A stretch of DNA of 64,000 bases from Polytrichum commune. Taxonomy: Eukaryota; Streptophyta; Polytrichopsida; Polytrichales; Polytrichaceae. The notes below the pieces were generated by a model that was given only the letters and a program-made list of their open reading frames with translations, did not search any database and was not told where the DNA came from. The position numbers were made by a program, and so were the translations under genes. Positions 1 through 11,145 of this stretch are shown one piece after another (the first letter of the stretch is position 1; each line of letters opens with the position of its first letter). The stretch is from the NCBI GenBank assembly GCA_950295325.1, contig OX485803.1:20026001-20090000 (forward strand). Direction: 5' to 3'.

Positions 1-39
1 TGGTGGAGAGGATTGTAATTCGTTTCTATCAGGACGACC

Positions 40-770
40 GACTCAGTGCTAGATTCAGGAAGGCTAGCATTCTATCACTAAGAAAAGGTGAGCTTGCCTC
101 ACCTACCCTTATTCCTAATTAGAGAAGATTACAATGCAACATTTGATTTCATGAACCCAATTTTTAAAACATATATTCCACATACGTCTTCTCTTCGGCT
201 TCCATAGCCAAATTCTTATTGCTGGATCTAAGGAATAGTTAAAAGCAATAACCTTGGTAGGTGAGATGCAGACTCTGGGCTAGCTGACAGAGTGCTGGAT
301 TCAAGAAGACTAGCATTCAATTACTAAGAAGGGGTGAGCCTCCTTCACCTCCCCTTATTCCTCATTAAACAAGATAACAATGCAAGATTCGATTTCACAA
401 ACAGAAACAAAAAACCACATATTCCACACCTCTCCAATCTGCCTTCTCCTTGACTTCAATAACCCAATTCTTGTTGCTGGATCTAAGGAATGGTTTGAAC
501 CAATGAGCTTGCTGAGGTGAGAAGGCTTGCATTCAATCACTATGAAGCTGTGATCTTGCTTCATCTATCCTTATTCCTAATTAAAGAAGACTAAAGTGCA
601 ACATTTGATTCCACAAATCATAAACACAAAAACAACCCTCTCACATCTGCCTTCTCCTTGATTTCAATAACCCAATTCTTCCTGCTGGATCTAAAGAGTA
701 GTTTAATACAATGAGCTTGGTGAGGTAAGAGCTAGCTGATGGCAGAGTGTTGTGTTGTTTTATGCGGCAT
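40..770. repeat. Degenerate tandem repeat, about 230-bp unit, three copies plus a partial fourth
   Basis: Three head-to-tail copies are visible. The marker phrase CCCAATTCTTGTTGCTGGATC or a close variant recurs near 210, 460 and 670. The phrase CTTATTCCTAATTA recurs near 108, 353 and 570. The phrase GCTAGCATTC or similar recurs near 62, 310 and 525. A partial fourth unit starts near 728. Copies differ by many substitutions, so the array is old. It lies directly upstream of the CACTA transposase gene and could be its subterminal repeat region, but no CACTA terminus could be tied to it. Confidence 0.7.
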
Positions 771-1345
771 ACAAATGAGGAATTAGTCTACTCTTTCTTT
801 TGATATTGCAATCTTGTTGACATCGTTTCTAGCCGACCCTCGGTTCACTGCATGACCCTTACCTTGGCAGGTTTTAGGCGCGATGGAGGGTATCCGCCGC
901 CAAGCCCCGGACCAACAGCGCATACAGAGGCGGGATGTGAAGCTGTTGGAGCGAGAGCTTGCATTCGCCAGAACCATGAATTGGACGAAGATGCCCTGCC
1001 CTTGTCGGATACATATGCGAGAGGCGGAGCTCACCATTGCATCGTATAAGCGGTGTGTCAGGACAAATTCGCGACACCCGTGGTTTTATGGAGCCACCGA
1101 GGTGCATAAACTTTGTTTGCATCTCTTTGCATGCATTGGTCCTGCCTCCACGGTGTATTACCTGAATGCATTGTCGTGTTCGCGCATGAGCGTGTCAATA
1201 ACAGATTAGTGAGCTTTCAATTCATGTATACGAAAACTTTGGATGTAGGGTTGCAGATATCAGTTTGTGGACATCGGGATACCATTTTTGACGCAGTGTG
1301 TGATTTTATGTGAATCTTTATGTCAAACAAAGCCAGGGTTTTGCC

Positions 1346-4300
1346 ATGGATGATTCGGACGATGAATGGGAGGGGCACATAACGTGGTATTATGGGGCTC
1401 AGGCAAGGGCGTGTCCAAATGCACTCAGAAGGAGGGATTTAGATCCGGGTATGGATATGAATGAGATGGTGGTTCGGAGTCTTGACATCGTGGATAGGAT
1501 TCGAGAGGAGGCAGCGAACGACCGCGAGCAACCTGCAAGTCCGCAACGCCCTCCTGCAGCAGAGAATGGACCACCAAGTCCCAAAATCCTTCGTGGAGCG
1601 GCTGGAGTCCAAGATATGGAGGTCGACCGTGAATTGGAGGGGTCCCAGCGCAGAGAGGACAGTGCGCATGCTAGTCCACTGCGCGGAGATTCTCCGTTCC
1701 AAGACGTCGATGAGTCGCATGGGCAGTACGACGCAGAGGTTCGTCGAGAGGAAGTTGACCCGGTACAAGGAAACTATACCTCTGAGCAAGACGAGCTCTC
1801 AGATGACGACGAGGCTATGGACTGGGGAGAATCCGAAGACGAATCAGACGCGGCGGTAACTGCGTTGGAGGAGGCTGCCGCGACCCCATTGTTTGCTGGA
1901 TCCAATCACTCCAGCATGGGCACCACTTATGTTCTTCTAAGTGGAGGAAAGCTGAACGGGTGCTCCGACACATACATGGACGAGCTCTTCCGAACGCTGA
2001 GTAGCATGATACTTCCGCAGCCAAACTCGTTGCCTAAGTCGTACCGAGAGGCGTCAGAGTATCTACGTAGGCTTGGTCACACTTACAAAACCTATGACGT
2101 GTGTCCCAATAACTGCAAACTTTTCAGGGGGCCGCTGAAGAATGCCAGAGTTTGTCTGGACTGTAGAGCTCTGAGAAAGAGGCAAGTCGGGCGATCACAA
2201 GTACCCCACAAGGTCTCCAGAGTGTTTCCTTTGACTGCCCGTTTGAAGCGAATGTTCCGAAGTCCCATGCAAGCGGCTGCAATGACATGGTGGGCAACAC
2301 TCGCCAAGGAGGATGGCGTGATGAAACATGTCTCAGACTCAGCTCAGTGGAAGTGGGTTTCCAGCCGCTTTAGAGAAGAGTTCGGATATGACGACAGAAA
2401 TGTCCGCATGGCCCTCGTTACAGACGGTTTCAATCCAAATTCAGATAAAAGAGGGACGTATTCCATCTGACCCATCTTGTTGATGAACTACAACATAGCT
2501 CCTTGGCTCACCACCAAAAATTACTTCATTATGCTTGCTGTGTTAATTCCTGGTCCCAAATCTATTACGGCTGAGCATTTTGATGTCTTTATAGAACCTT
2601 TGATAGAGGAGTTGTTGAATCTGTGGACCTATGGCGTATACTGCTTGGATGTGGCACAGTATAAACAATCCTCCCATTTTGTTCTGAAAGCCATGGTGAT
2701 ATGGACAGTTGGGGACTTTCCTGCTTACGGGATGTTGGCAGGTTGTACAACTAACGGATTTGTGGGTTGCCCAGTATGTGGAGAGGGGTTCAGGTCCAGA
2801 AGGTCTAAGGTTCTGCATAAGAACATTTTTTGCGGGTGTGCCCGCAGATTTCTCGTTGAGGAGGATCATCATTTGAGGTTTGACACTGAAAATTTCAGAG
2901 AAGTGGAAGACCGCGTGGCGCCAGTCCCGGTGTCTGGAGCCACGGCCCTTGCTAATGGGCAAGAGCGACTTCGCTGGCTTCGAGAAGAAGGGACGCCGGC
3001 AGAACACGACCCGGTCCGACGCAATGGGATTAAGCGTGTATATTCTCTTTTCCGCCTGCCATATTGGAAGGTTCGGAGGCTACCATTCATTCGTGCGCTA
3101 ACCTGCTCCATGTCCCTTGTGTATGTTTCGCTAGTGCAGAGTCATTCAATTTAAATTCCATTCCTCGTATGCTCTTTCGTATTCAGTGGTTTAGGCTATT
3201 CGAGGAAGACAAATCAAAATCCTAGGAATTCACAAACCTGATTCTCCTCCGACAGTAGATTAGTCCAGAGATGTTCCTGGCTGAGTGTTGGATTCTGTTT
3301 TGCTATTGTCACGCCATGAAACAAGGTGCAATTGAACACAGTGTAATTTGCTATGTATTGTGGAGTGGACTGTGACTAGAATGCCCACTACTTTCGTTCG
3401 TACCGCACTTGTATCCAGTGCTGGGATCGCACCTTTTTGCTTTGTTGTGATTGAAGGGGGCGCTATCTGGTATTTGCAGTATCTCGTTTTAGCGCTCATT
3501 TTATTTGTGGCATGATATTGTTGGAAGTTGAAGGTGAGCCACCACAACCCGTCCGATGAATGAAGCCTTTGTGGAAGATGAGAGGTTTCTGGTTTCGTCT
3601 TGTGGATGCCTCACAGTCTGCACGATTAGATAGGAGTGGTCTGGTAATGGTGCGTGCTGGATTAGGCTCACGAGTGTGGTACTTGTGAAGAAGAGTGTAG
3701 ACACCAGAAACGTGTGCACGGTGTGCCCTTTTAATTTAAATGGGAATTGCTACGGCGCATAAATTGACTCTCTTTGTGCTTTGTAGAACCTTTCATTGTT
3801 GCCCTTAATTTGGCAGATGTCTATAGTGTGTCACTAAATGGACGATGAATGCTGTCCGATTGGACCGCGGTGTTGTTTCCATGTCTACACAGTCTATGCG
3901 CTGGCAATGGCATTAACATATTTGTCATTGCTGACAGGAGCTTCCAGTGAGGCATACTCTGGATGTTATGCACGTTGAAAAAAACGTAGCAGCAACCATC
4001 ATGGGGTTCCTCCTGGGTGACGACGACACTATAGCTGTGTGGAAGGATCTGCAAGAGTGTGCGGTGATGGAGGACCTGCATTTAGTGAGAGAAGGAGATA
4101 CTAACAACTTCTTGATGCCTCAAGCACCGTATGTACTGCGTCCAGGAGAGAAAAGACGCGTGCTAGAAACCATCAAGAAGGTGCAGGTCCCGTCTGGTCA
4201 CTGTGCTAATTTCGCAAAATTGGTGAATCTAGAGAAGGGCAAGTTGCAATTTATGAAGAGCCACGACTGGCATGTCCTGATTGAAGAGATTCTTCCGGCT

Positions 4301-5993
4301 GCACTTCGGGGGTCATTGGTGGAAGGACCGCGTGTCGCAGTGATCCGATTGGGCCACTGTTTCAAGCGATTTTGTGAAAAGGTGATTCTCGTAAGTGACC
4401 TACCCACGCTCCAAACCTACGTTGCTGAAACATGTGCGTTGTTCGAGATACATTTCCCCCCGGCATTCTTTAACGTCATGGAACATCTTCCACTACATTT
4501 GCCTAGGGAGTTGTATTGGTGTGGTCCAGTCCACGCCAGGTGGATGTACAGCGTTGAAAGGTATCTGGGACATTTGAAAAGCCTTGTTAGAAACAAAGCT
4601 CGTCCAGAGGGGTCGATGGCCATGGGTTACATGTACGAGGAGGCTTTGGGGTTTGTCACGGAACATTTCAGACTTTACCCCGTATCGGCAAGACTCATAT
4701 GGGATATGGACGAAGATGAGCAGGACAGTGGAGAGGTACTTGAGGGACGCGGCCGAGACCAGCATTGGAACGACGAAGACCTGAAGGAATTGCACGAGCA
4801 TATTATCCGCCATTGCGAGGCCACGGATCATCTGTACATGTAAGTCTATGAATATAGTGCTGGTTGTTAATGTATAGCAGGCCGCTATGCATTCCGTTAT
4901 TGTTTGTGTGGATTGTTTCATGAGTCGTCTTCAACTTCGCTCAGTTGTGAACATTGTCTCCATCTGAACTCATGTTGCCGCACCTTCGGCGACAGGGAAT
5001 ACATGGCTCTTCAGAGACTCCAAGCTGCACGAATTCAACGTCGTTTCCCTCCCTTTTCGGACTGGCTTGAAGTACGCGTGAGAGAAATGAGCAGCGCAGG
5101 TGAGAACCCATCGGAAGACCTCATCACTATGTCTCGACTTCCCTCTCCAATCGTGAAGCACTATATATCCATGTGGGCGTATGGATATCACTTCCGCGCC
5201 GAGGACGATAGAGGCAGGAGCCATGTATCTTTCGACGCAGGGGTAGCTGCGATAATCAATCAAACCTGCCGCTCTTCTAGAGCAGATCGACATCCAGTAG
5301 AAGCGGAACTCCTTTACGTGGGTGTGGTGAACGACATTCTGAGGGTGGACTATGGGCACCTAACTCACAATGTTCTTAAATGTTCGTGGATCAAGCCACA
5401 TCTTGAGGGCGTGCCCACAATCAGACGCGATGAGGATGGGTTTTGGTTGGTGAAGTACAAATCCCGGCAGGCACCTGCACTGGAACCGTACTTGATGCCG
5501 GCCCACGCTCGCCAGGTACTGTTTACGATCCCCCCCCCCATTTATCCAGTGTGTTCCCACATTGCTCCGATTACAGATCACATGATCTTAGAGGCGTTTG
5601 AATGACCGCATGTTAAACCCAGTTCTATATGTGCAGGTGTACTTTGTGGACGATCCGTACAATCTTGAGTGGAAAGTGGTGCGGTATAAAGATCCACGTT
5701 CAAGACGGGTGACTGATGCACTCTCGGAAGGATCCCTGTCTGCACCTGGTCGTGCTAATGCTACACGGAGTATCCGCAATTTTCCACGCCACGACGATTA
5801 TTTGAACGAATTGCCGCCAGAGCCTATCCTACATGCCGATGTTCAGCATGTTATGGCCCACGAGGAAGATGACGACGAGGCAGCCCACTTTGAAGTTGAT
5901 CATCACGATTTGTCAGAGGATGAGCCAGAGCAAACTCCCTACGAGGCTCAAATTCCGTCGGTGGTAGTCGATGAAGCTATTGATGACGCTTAG
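1346..5993 (+). pseudogene. CACTA transposase (Tnp2-like) gene, four exons, one in-frame nonsense codon
   Basis: Model: exons 1346-3070, 3938-4839, 4996-5515 and 5637-5993, all with GT..AG introns and matching phase, about 1,167 codons. Exon 1 starts with an acidic, low-complexity N-terminus (MDDSDDEWEG). It then has a Cys-rich motif (YDVCPNNC, CLDC) and the Transposase_21 core (MTWW.., VTDGFNP, PGPK, DFPAYGML, CPVCGEGF). The first splice joins LPYWK to ELPVRHTLDVMHVEKNV, a hallmark of the family. Exon 2 carries the DUF4218 region (LPLHLPRELYWCGPVHARW, SVERYLGHLKSLVRNKARPE). Exons 3-4 carry the DUF4216 region (YVGVVNDILRVDYG, VYFVDDPYNLEWKVV). The only break found is TGA at 2468-2470 in the same frame, where relatives have Trp (STWPV context). 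A TGG-to-TGA change is the likely cause. The rest is open, so the copy died recently or is read through. Family assignment is firm. Confidence 0.88.
3071..3937 (+). other. Long intron 1 of the CACTA transposase gene
   Basis: This 867-bp stretch begins GTTCGG and ends CTGACAG. Removing it joins two halves of a motif conserved across Tnp2 transposases. No other coding or repeat content was recognised in it. Short ORFs in it on both strands look like chance. Confidence 0.7.
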
Positions 5994-6294
5994 TGCCCCA
6001 AAACTGTGATCACGATCGAGTATGGGGAGTAGCGAATGCGGTATTGGCCGATCTCTGTCCATGCCGGTGTACCTATTCGCTGTCACGGAGCCTTCATGCA
6101 TGACATGAAATCTGTTAGTTTGTATGTACATTTACCCCTACTTGCTGGTACATTTCTCCATGAGCACATTCTTTAATGAGCTTCACAGTCACGGGCCAGG
6201 TACAGACTGTGCCAAGTCAGGTTGAGTTCTATCTCCAACGGGGGGCACCACAGGATTTCATTCTGAAACTTTCAAGGTAAAGTCAAGGTAAAGC

Positions 6295-6530
6295 GAGATA
6301 ATTAGCGAATCCAAATAATGCACGTAGTCATTTCATACTCCATTCCATTATCAAAATGAAGATTCTTATGCTCGTTAAGTGGTAATATAGGTCCCCCCAT
6401 CATGTTGACTTTTGAGCTTAGAATGGTTAGCATATTTTAAGCACGTCATTCAATCTCTTGTGAACTTATGTCTTTTTGGTGTCCGTTCTTGGATCCATAC
6501 CTAATCACTTACCATTCAAATAAAACTGTC
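6295..6530 (+). repeat. Dispersed repeat family B, copy 1 (partial)
   Basis: It shares the landmark order of the family: a segment like AATCCAAATTGAGGCCGTAG, then GTTGACTTTTGAGC, then ATGTCTTTTTGGTGTC, then a segment like GGATCCATACC. The same order recurs at 29.5, 35.7 and 36.9 kb, and in reverse at 52.4, 56.0 and 60.5 kb. The ends are lost here. Confidence 0.6.
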
Positions 6531-8051
6531 CACATTTTATTGCTGTATTTGAATTAGGCACCTTACAGCATTTAGATACATCATTCACATGTATCGTACC
6601 TAACGTTTGTTTGAGTCTTCTTGTTTTGGCAAACAATGACCTTTTCAAGTTTGTCACTGTTGAATGGGGTTCTTCGAGTTTAAGGATCACAAGTTGAGAT
6701 TTTCACCTTCCACCAGATTTGAAACAAGAAAAAAAGGCAAACATTAATAACATGGCGATCAGTAATTAGAGTTGGCAAGCCCATTGTCTGTGGTATGTGT
6801 ATCACACATGAAGGCTTATGATCTCGGATTGGTGACCGGTGGGTGGTACGTAGATCTCTTCTGATTTTTGGCTAGGGAGTGATCATCTCTACATCGAAAT
6901 GATAACAATCTAAAGGGTGTATGTGATCGTTGAAAGAAAGAGAATCTTCACTTTGAACCCTCACAACTTTGAACCTTGAACTTCTGCATCTCTACTCTGA
7001 AAGTTGAATTTGAATCATGAATTTCTATTCGTGATATGCAATTGCTAACTGGGCGAGATAACCCTGGTTGATGCAATAGCCAGACATGTTTGTGGAGTTG
7101 GAAGTGGCCACATACATAGACAGACAACTTCCTTGCTTTGTTTCTCTTACTAATTTGCTCTGTGCTTGTGAATTTTCTAGGTGTCACTGAGGACCAATTT
7201 AAGGAGGGACCGTCGTACTCGGAGGATATGGGTGCTGTCTACGCCAAGTCGAAACTGTAAAACTGTGAAATGGGTTTCACCACCAAAGTAAAATGCTCAG
7301 GGCGCCAAAATTGACATCCGACACTTTGAGCAAACTAAAAGTTCTGGTGAGAAATTGAATAGAGTCATTTAGAATATTATTGCATACTTACATGTACAGC
7401 AATTTTCTATCTGCCTGCAGGCACTTAGTACGAAATTTATCTGAGATTCATTCATGAGCCGCTAACCTCTCGAAGTGCATTTCATGTGAGGACCAGATCA
7501 TACGGAGTAATAGTTTTACGTGTCATTTTCTGGCCATGGCTGTAATTGCACTTGATGATGAGTAAAGTTGTTCATGTAAATTTCATCACTTCTTTCAAAT
7601 CACTTGCAATTAATCAGATGAATGTTTGGAGCGTGAGCATTCTAGAAGTGTACATACTTTGAAAAGGTTTTGCGCTACCTACATGTGATTGAATTTCTTG
7701 CTCTCTTCCGTTCTGAGTAGCACGGTCAGCATTCATGACACTTAACAATCGAATCTACTTAAATTCTGTCCTCATTTTCCATGAAGGGAATGGATTTACT
7801 TGCAAATGTTGTCACTGTGCAACAAACTGGCTGAATTTTTTTTGTTGGTTTCTAAATAAGTAAAAACTTGAGCAGACTCGTCAGCATGTGCATCTTGGTA
7901 ATTGTTTGCTCTGGTCGTTTTCTCGCTGGATATTTGGAAGCCACTTCGCTCACCTAATAATCAAAAACCTAGAATTTTATATGCGATCTTCTTTGGTGCA
8001 CACTTTTGCATTGTGCAGTCAATCTCACAAGCTCACCACTTAATTTAAATA
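6531..8051. other. Non-genic stretch, one doubtful exon-like segment
   Basis: No gene, RNA or clear repeat was recognised. At 7183-7259 a TTTTCTAG acceptor-like site precedes a short open frame ending FKEGPSYSEDMGAVYAKSKL and a stop. It could be an orphan last exon, but no family was recognised and no upstream exon was found. The rest is AT-rich. Confidence 0.4.
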
Positions 8052-8608
8052 CTAGCTAACCTGTCGTTCCTCACTCCGTCTTTGGAGGGGGTTGTCGCCA
8101 CTCACTGCCTTCTAAGTGCTCAATGTATGCTTCTGTTCGTATGATGAGGCACGATATACCCTATCCATTCCAAAAAAAAAACTCGTAACATTGCGTTCGG
8201 AGTAATTGTCATATTTACACACCCGAAACTCTGTAACAAGCATGTTGTCGGGGAAAGAAAGTGCCCTCAATTTACTGGCCCTAGTGGCAGCTCTGATCCA
8301 AGTGCCATTTCGAAGTTCCTCCGGGTCGAGGTCGGCATCCTGATGCAGCTTTTACAATGTACCTCGAAGAGGTTGCGTGAAAACGCCATTCAAGTGACGT
8401 GGATAGCGTCACCTCCCGAGAACCCACGCTGGATTACCGTAGTGTAAAGTCTAATTTCCCCTTCTCTCCGATTGGACAGCTCACCGTGCAAACCGTCGAA
8501 AGTGGCTCACACATTCCGCAGACCCTCTCTCTGGGCAGATTTCAGGAATGGGCAGTGAATGGCGACAACCCCCTCCAAAGACGGAGTGAGGAACGACAGG
8601 TTAGCTAG
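8052..8608. mobile_element. 557-bp element with 58-bp terminal inverted repeats and TA duplication
   Basis: The left arm 8052-8109 begins CTAGCTAACCTGTCGTTCC. The right arm 8551-8608 is its reverse complement with one mismatch in 58. TA flanks both sides (8050-8051, 8609-8610), as expected for Tc1/mariner-type insertion. The interior has no transposase. It is more GC-rich than its surroundings and has a short open frame from 8242 that was not recognised. This is a non-autonomous element, possibly carrying captured sequence. Confidence 0.85.
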
Positions 8609-8610
8609 TA

Positions 8611-11145
8611 GTGAACCCATCTAGAATATTTGTTTAAAAATATGAACATTGGATAAGAGGTCTAAACCTTATTTGGATTTGTGGTAAAATCACGCTCACC
8701 CCATCCCAACCACTGTACATAATCCATTTTCAAATTCCACTCCGAATAGTCAAAAAACTTGTTTACATTATTTGATAATGAACTTTTTGAATGTATTTCC
8801 TCATTATTGGGTTTATATGCACCAAAATTACGTAGAATTTTTTCTTCCCCTTAGATTGATGGAGGATGCTTTTTAGGTGTGTATACAAGCTTGTGGCATG
8901 GGTGACTACATCTCAATAAGCTTAGCACCTGTACCCCAATCCTCGATTAGTTTTCCATTCTCTGTTCAATTTGGGACAGGGTAGCCTTGCTCTTAGTATT
9001 GAACCTTCAATTTATGTCAATTGTTATGAGTGGAATTTTCACAAGCTAAACTGCTCTCAAGTTGTTCATCTATTGGAACAAACTAGCCAATATAGCATGG
9101 TCATGGATGGGAATTACGGGCAGGGCTCTCAAAATGGTGGATTTGCTTTGACACCTCCATTGGACAACTACTGCCAACAACATCAACTGACTTCCACCGT
9201 GACCTTGACAATGTTGCAAATCCAAATGTTATTCAACTATGTGTAACGATTCTCATTGCAATCACTGAATTTCTGTACCTTAGTGTGGATATGCTTGCAT
9301 GGAGATTCTTGTGTGTTGAGCAGTTGTGAAGGTGTAAATTGAGGTACCTTGCTTGATCAAGAGAATGCGCCAAGTGTCATCAAAAGATTTGAACAATATA
9401 AACTCTCACCTAATTAGTGTGCTCCACACTGCATCATATCTCTGATGTAAGTAGTTTCCAAGTACTTGTACACAACTCTGCATAGAAAATGTGGTCCTTC
9501 AAAATGCAGACCGATCAAAAGTTTTTCATAACATGTACTTTATTTTTATGAATACTTTGAATTGGTTTACAGATGGAAGGACGGTGTAAGGTCATAGTAA
9601 CAATTTCTTTCTATACATCAGGAGTGTGAATTGTTGTCTTTAAGGCAATTTTTAAAACATTAAAGTATAAAATCTAGAATCCAGCTTGTGAATGAGCACA
9701 TTAATGTCTACTTAATTTTGGATTAGGGAAATGATTTCTACTTGAAATTTGGAAATTGAATCTATATCTACCTGACTTGCATAATCAAATTTAAATTCCT
9801 GCAATATTGAGTACCATACATCAAGGTTGATGAACTCCTTACAGACATTGTGAAGCGAATCTCATGTGTTTGGTCAATATACATAGCCCCTGATAAAATA
9901 GACTTTACCTTGAGATCTCTCCATTGCATCACAAGTGTGACGCCCTTGTGTATGGCTACATCAAAGGCATGACCACATCAATGGAGCTATATTGATGTAG
10001 AAGACACCTCAAGCATTGAGAAATGTGCTAACAATGTCCATGACCCAGAAACAAGGAAAGATAGACCTTGAATTCCTCTATGATATTGGAATTTGGAACC
10101 TAGATCACATTCAAGAGCATTTCATTCACATTCAAGTGAAATTACACCTTTGACAGTTTTATGTTCCAACTCTGCCACCAGGTGGTTAGACTAATCATGA
10201 CGCAACATACATTATGGGTTGACTATTGCTCCTGTAGGTTGCTGGCTTGCTTCCCCACTTGTCAACTGTCTACATGTTGACAACTAATTTCCACATTAGC
10301 TCAACAGAAAATGGTAAGACGGTGATACTTAGTCTAAGGGTTAGTTTCCATATAGGCCGCTTGCCCACCAGATTCTAGTGGCAATGTAGATTCCACCTGG
10401 TGGGCAGCCTACATGGAAACTAACCCTAGACATTGCATCTCCAACATGATCTTTCTGATGTTGTGCTAGCTATCGGTTAGTTGATCTAACCCACATCTTA
10501 CATCAGCCTGCAGGCCTCGCAAGAGGTGATTGTATTCAATTTCACTTGAACTCACCAATTGAACTGCAATTGTATCACATCGAGATGTGCACAAACATCA
10601 CCTTAACCCATGGCTCCTGTCAGTCAATAAGCCAGAAAGGTAAAGGCCTAGTGATGCCTGGTAGCAGGTTCTTGGGAGACTTTGGAGTGTGAGTCGCTTG
10701 CCTTTACATATACAGTTAATGTCAATATCAGACAACTTTGAGTTCCTGACTATGCTGGTATCCCTTAACTCTTACAACTAAACAAATGAGCAAGGAAGGA
10801 AGGCAGGGCCTATCCTGCCAGGCAAAAGTATTGGGTGTAAAACTAGATAGTCAAACCTCAAAGTGAGCATAGGGAGTGAAAGGCTCCAATATATTCTACA
10901 TTTACAAGTTCATGAGGAAGCAGGCCTGCAGTTCAAGACAAGAAGATGTTGTGACCTTTGCAACAAAACCCAGCTGCTTGGAGAGGTGGTTGTTGTAGTG
11001 CCGATGTAGTGCCGTTGTAGATGTGAATGTCTGATATTCAATATGTACAAAGACCACTTCTCCCATCCACAGAAGCCTCTCTCGTTAACTCACTCTGAAT
11101 GCCAATCAACTGATATGCAAGATGACCCAGACGTTTCAAAAGGAG
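8611..11145. other. Intergenic stretch without recognised gene
   Basis: There is no conserved exon on either strand. A 91-codon open frame at 8971-9246 shows no motif or codon signature. Segments near 9900-10300 (TGTTGACAACTAATTTCC near 10273) faintly recall retrotransposon or LTR sequence, but no paired LTR was found. A perfect-looking hairpin at 10335-10430 is listed separately. The last part is the 3' flank of the minus-strand U-box gene. Confidence 0.5.
10335..10430. mobile_element. 96-bp palindromic foldback MITE
   Basis: The left arm runs TAAGGGTTAGTTTCCATATA then GGC...GCCCACCAG. The right arm is the reverse complement (CTGGTGGGC...CCTACATGG then AAACTAACCCTA) with few mismatches, leaving about 20 bp of loop. 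Such short near-perfect foldbacks are typical non-autonomous elements. No clear target duplication could be read. Confidence 0.65.

Larger units (their letters stand above)
780..6120 (+). mobile_element. CACTA (En/Spm-type) DNA transposon, termini not resolved
   Basis: The body is defined by a Tnp2-type transposase gene at 1346-5993. CACTA elements should begin with CACTA, end with TAGTG and be flanked by a 3-bp duplication. CACTA strings occur at 76 and 538, inside the tandem repeats, but no matching inverted terminus was found after 6000. The stated ends are therefore approximate limits of the GC-rich element-like sequence and not true boundaries. Confidence 0.6.

Noticed and set aside
1439-1859. 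Overlapping open frames opposite or shifted within the CACTA exon
   Set aside because: They shadow a recognised coding exon and carry no motifs.
10260-10310. LTR-like start TGTTGACAACTAATT
   Set aside because: No second LTR, primer-binding site or gag/pol sequence was found nearby.
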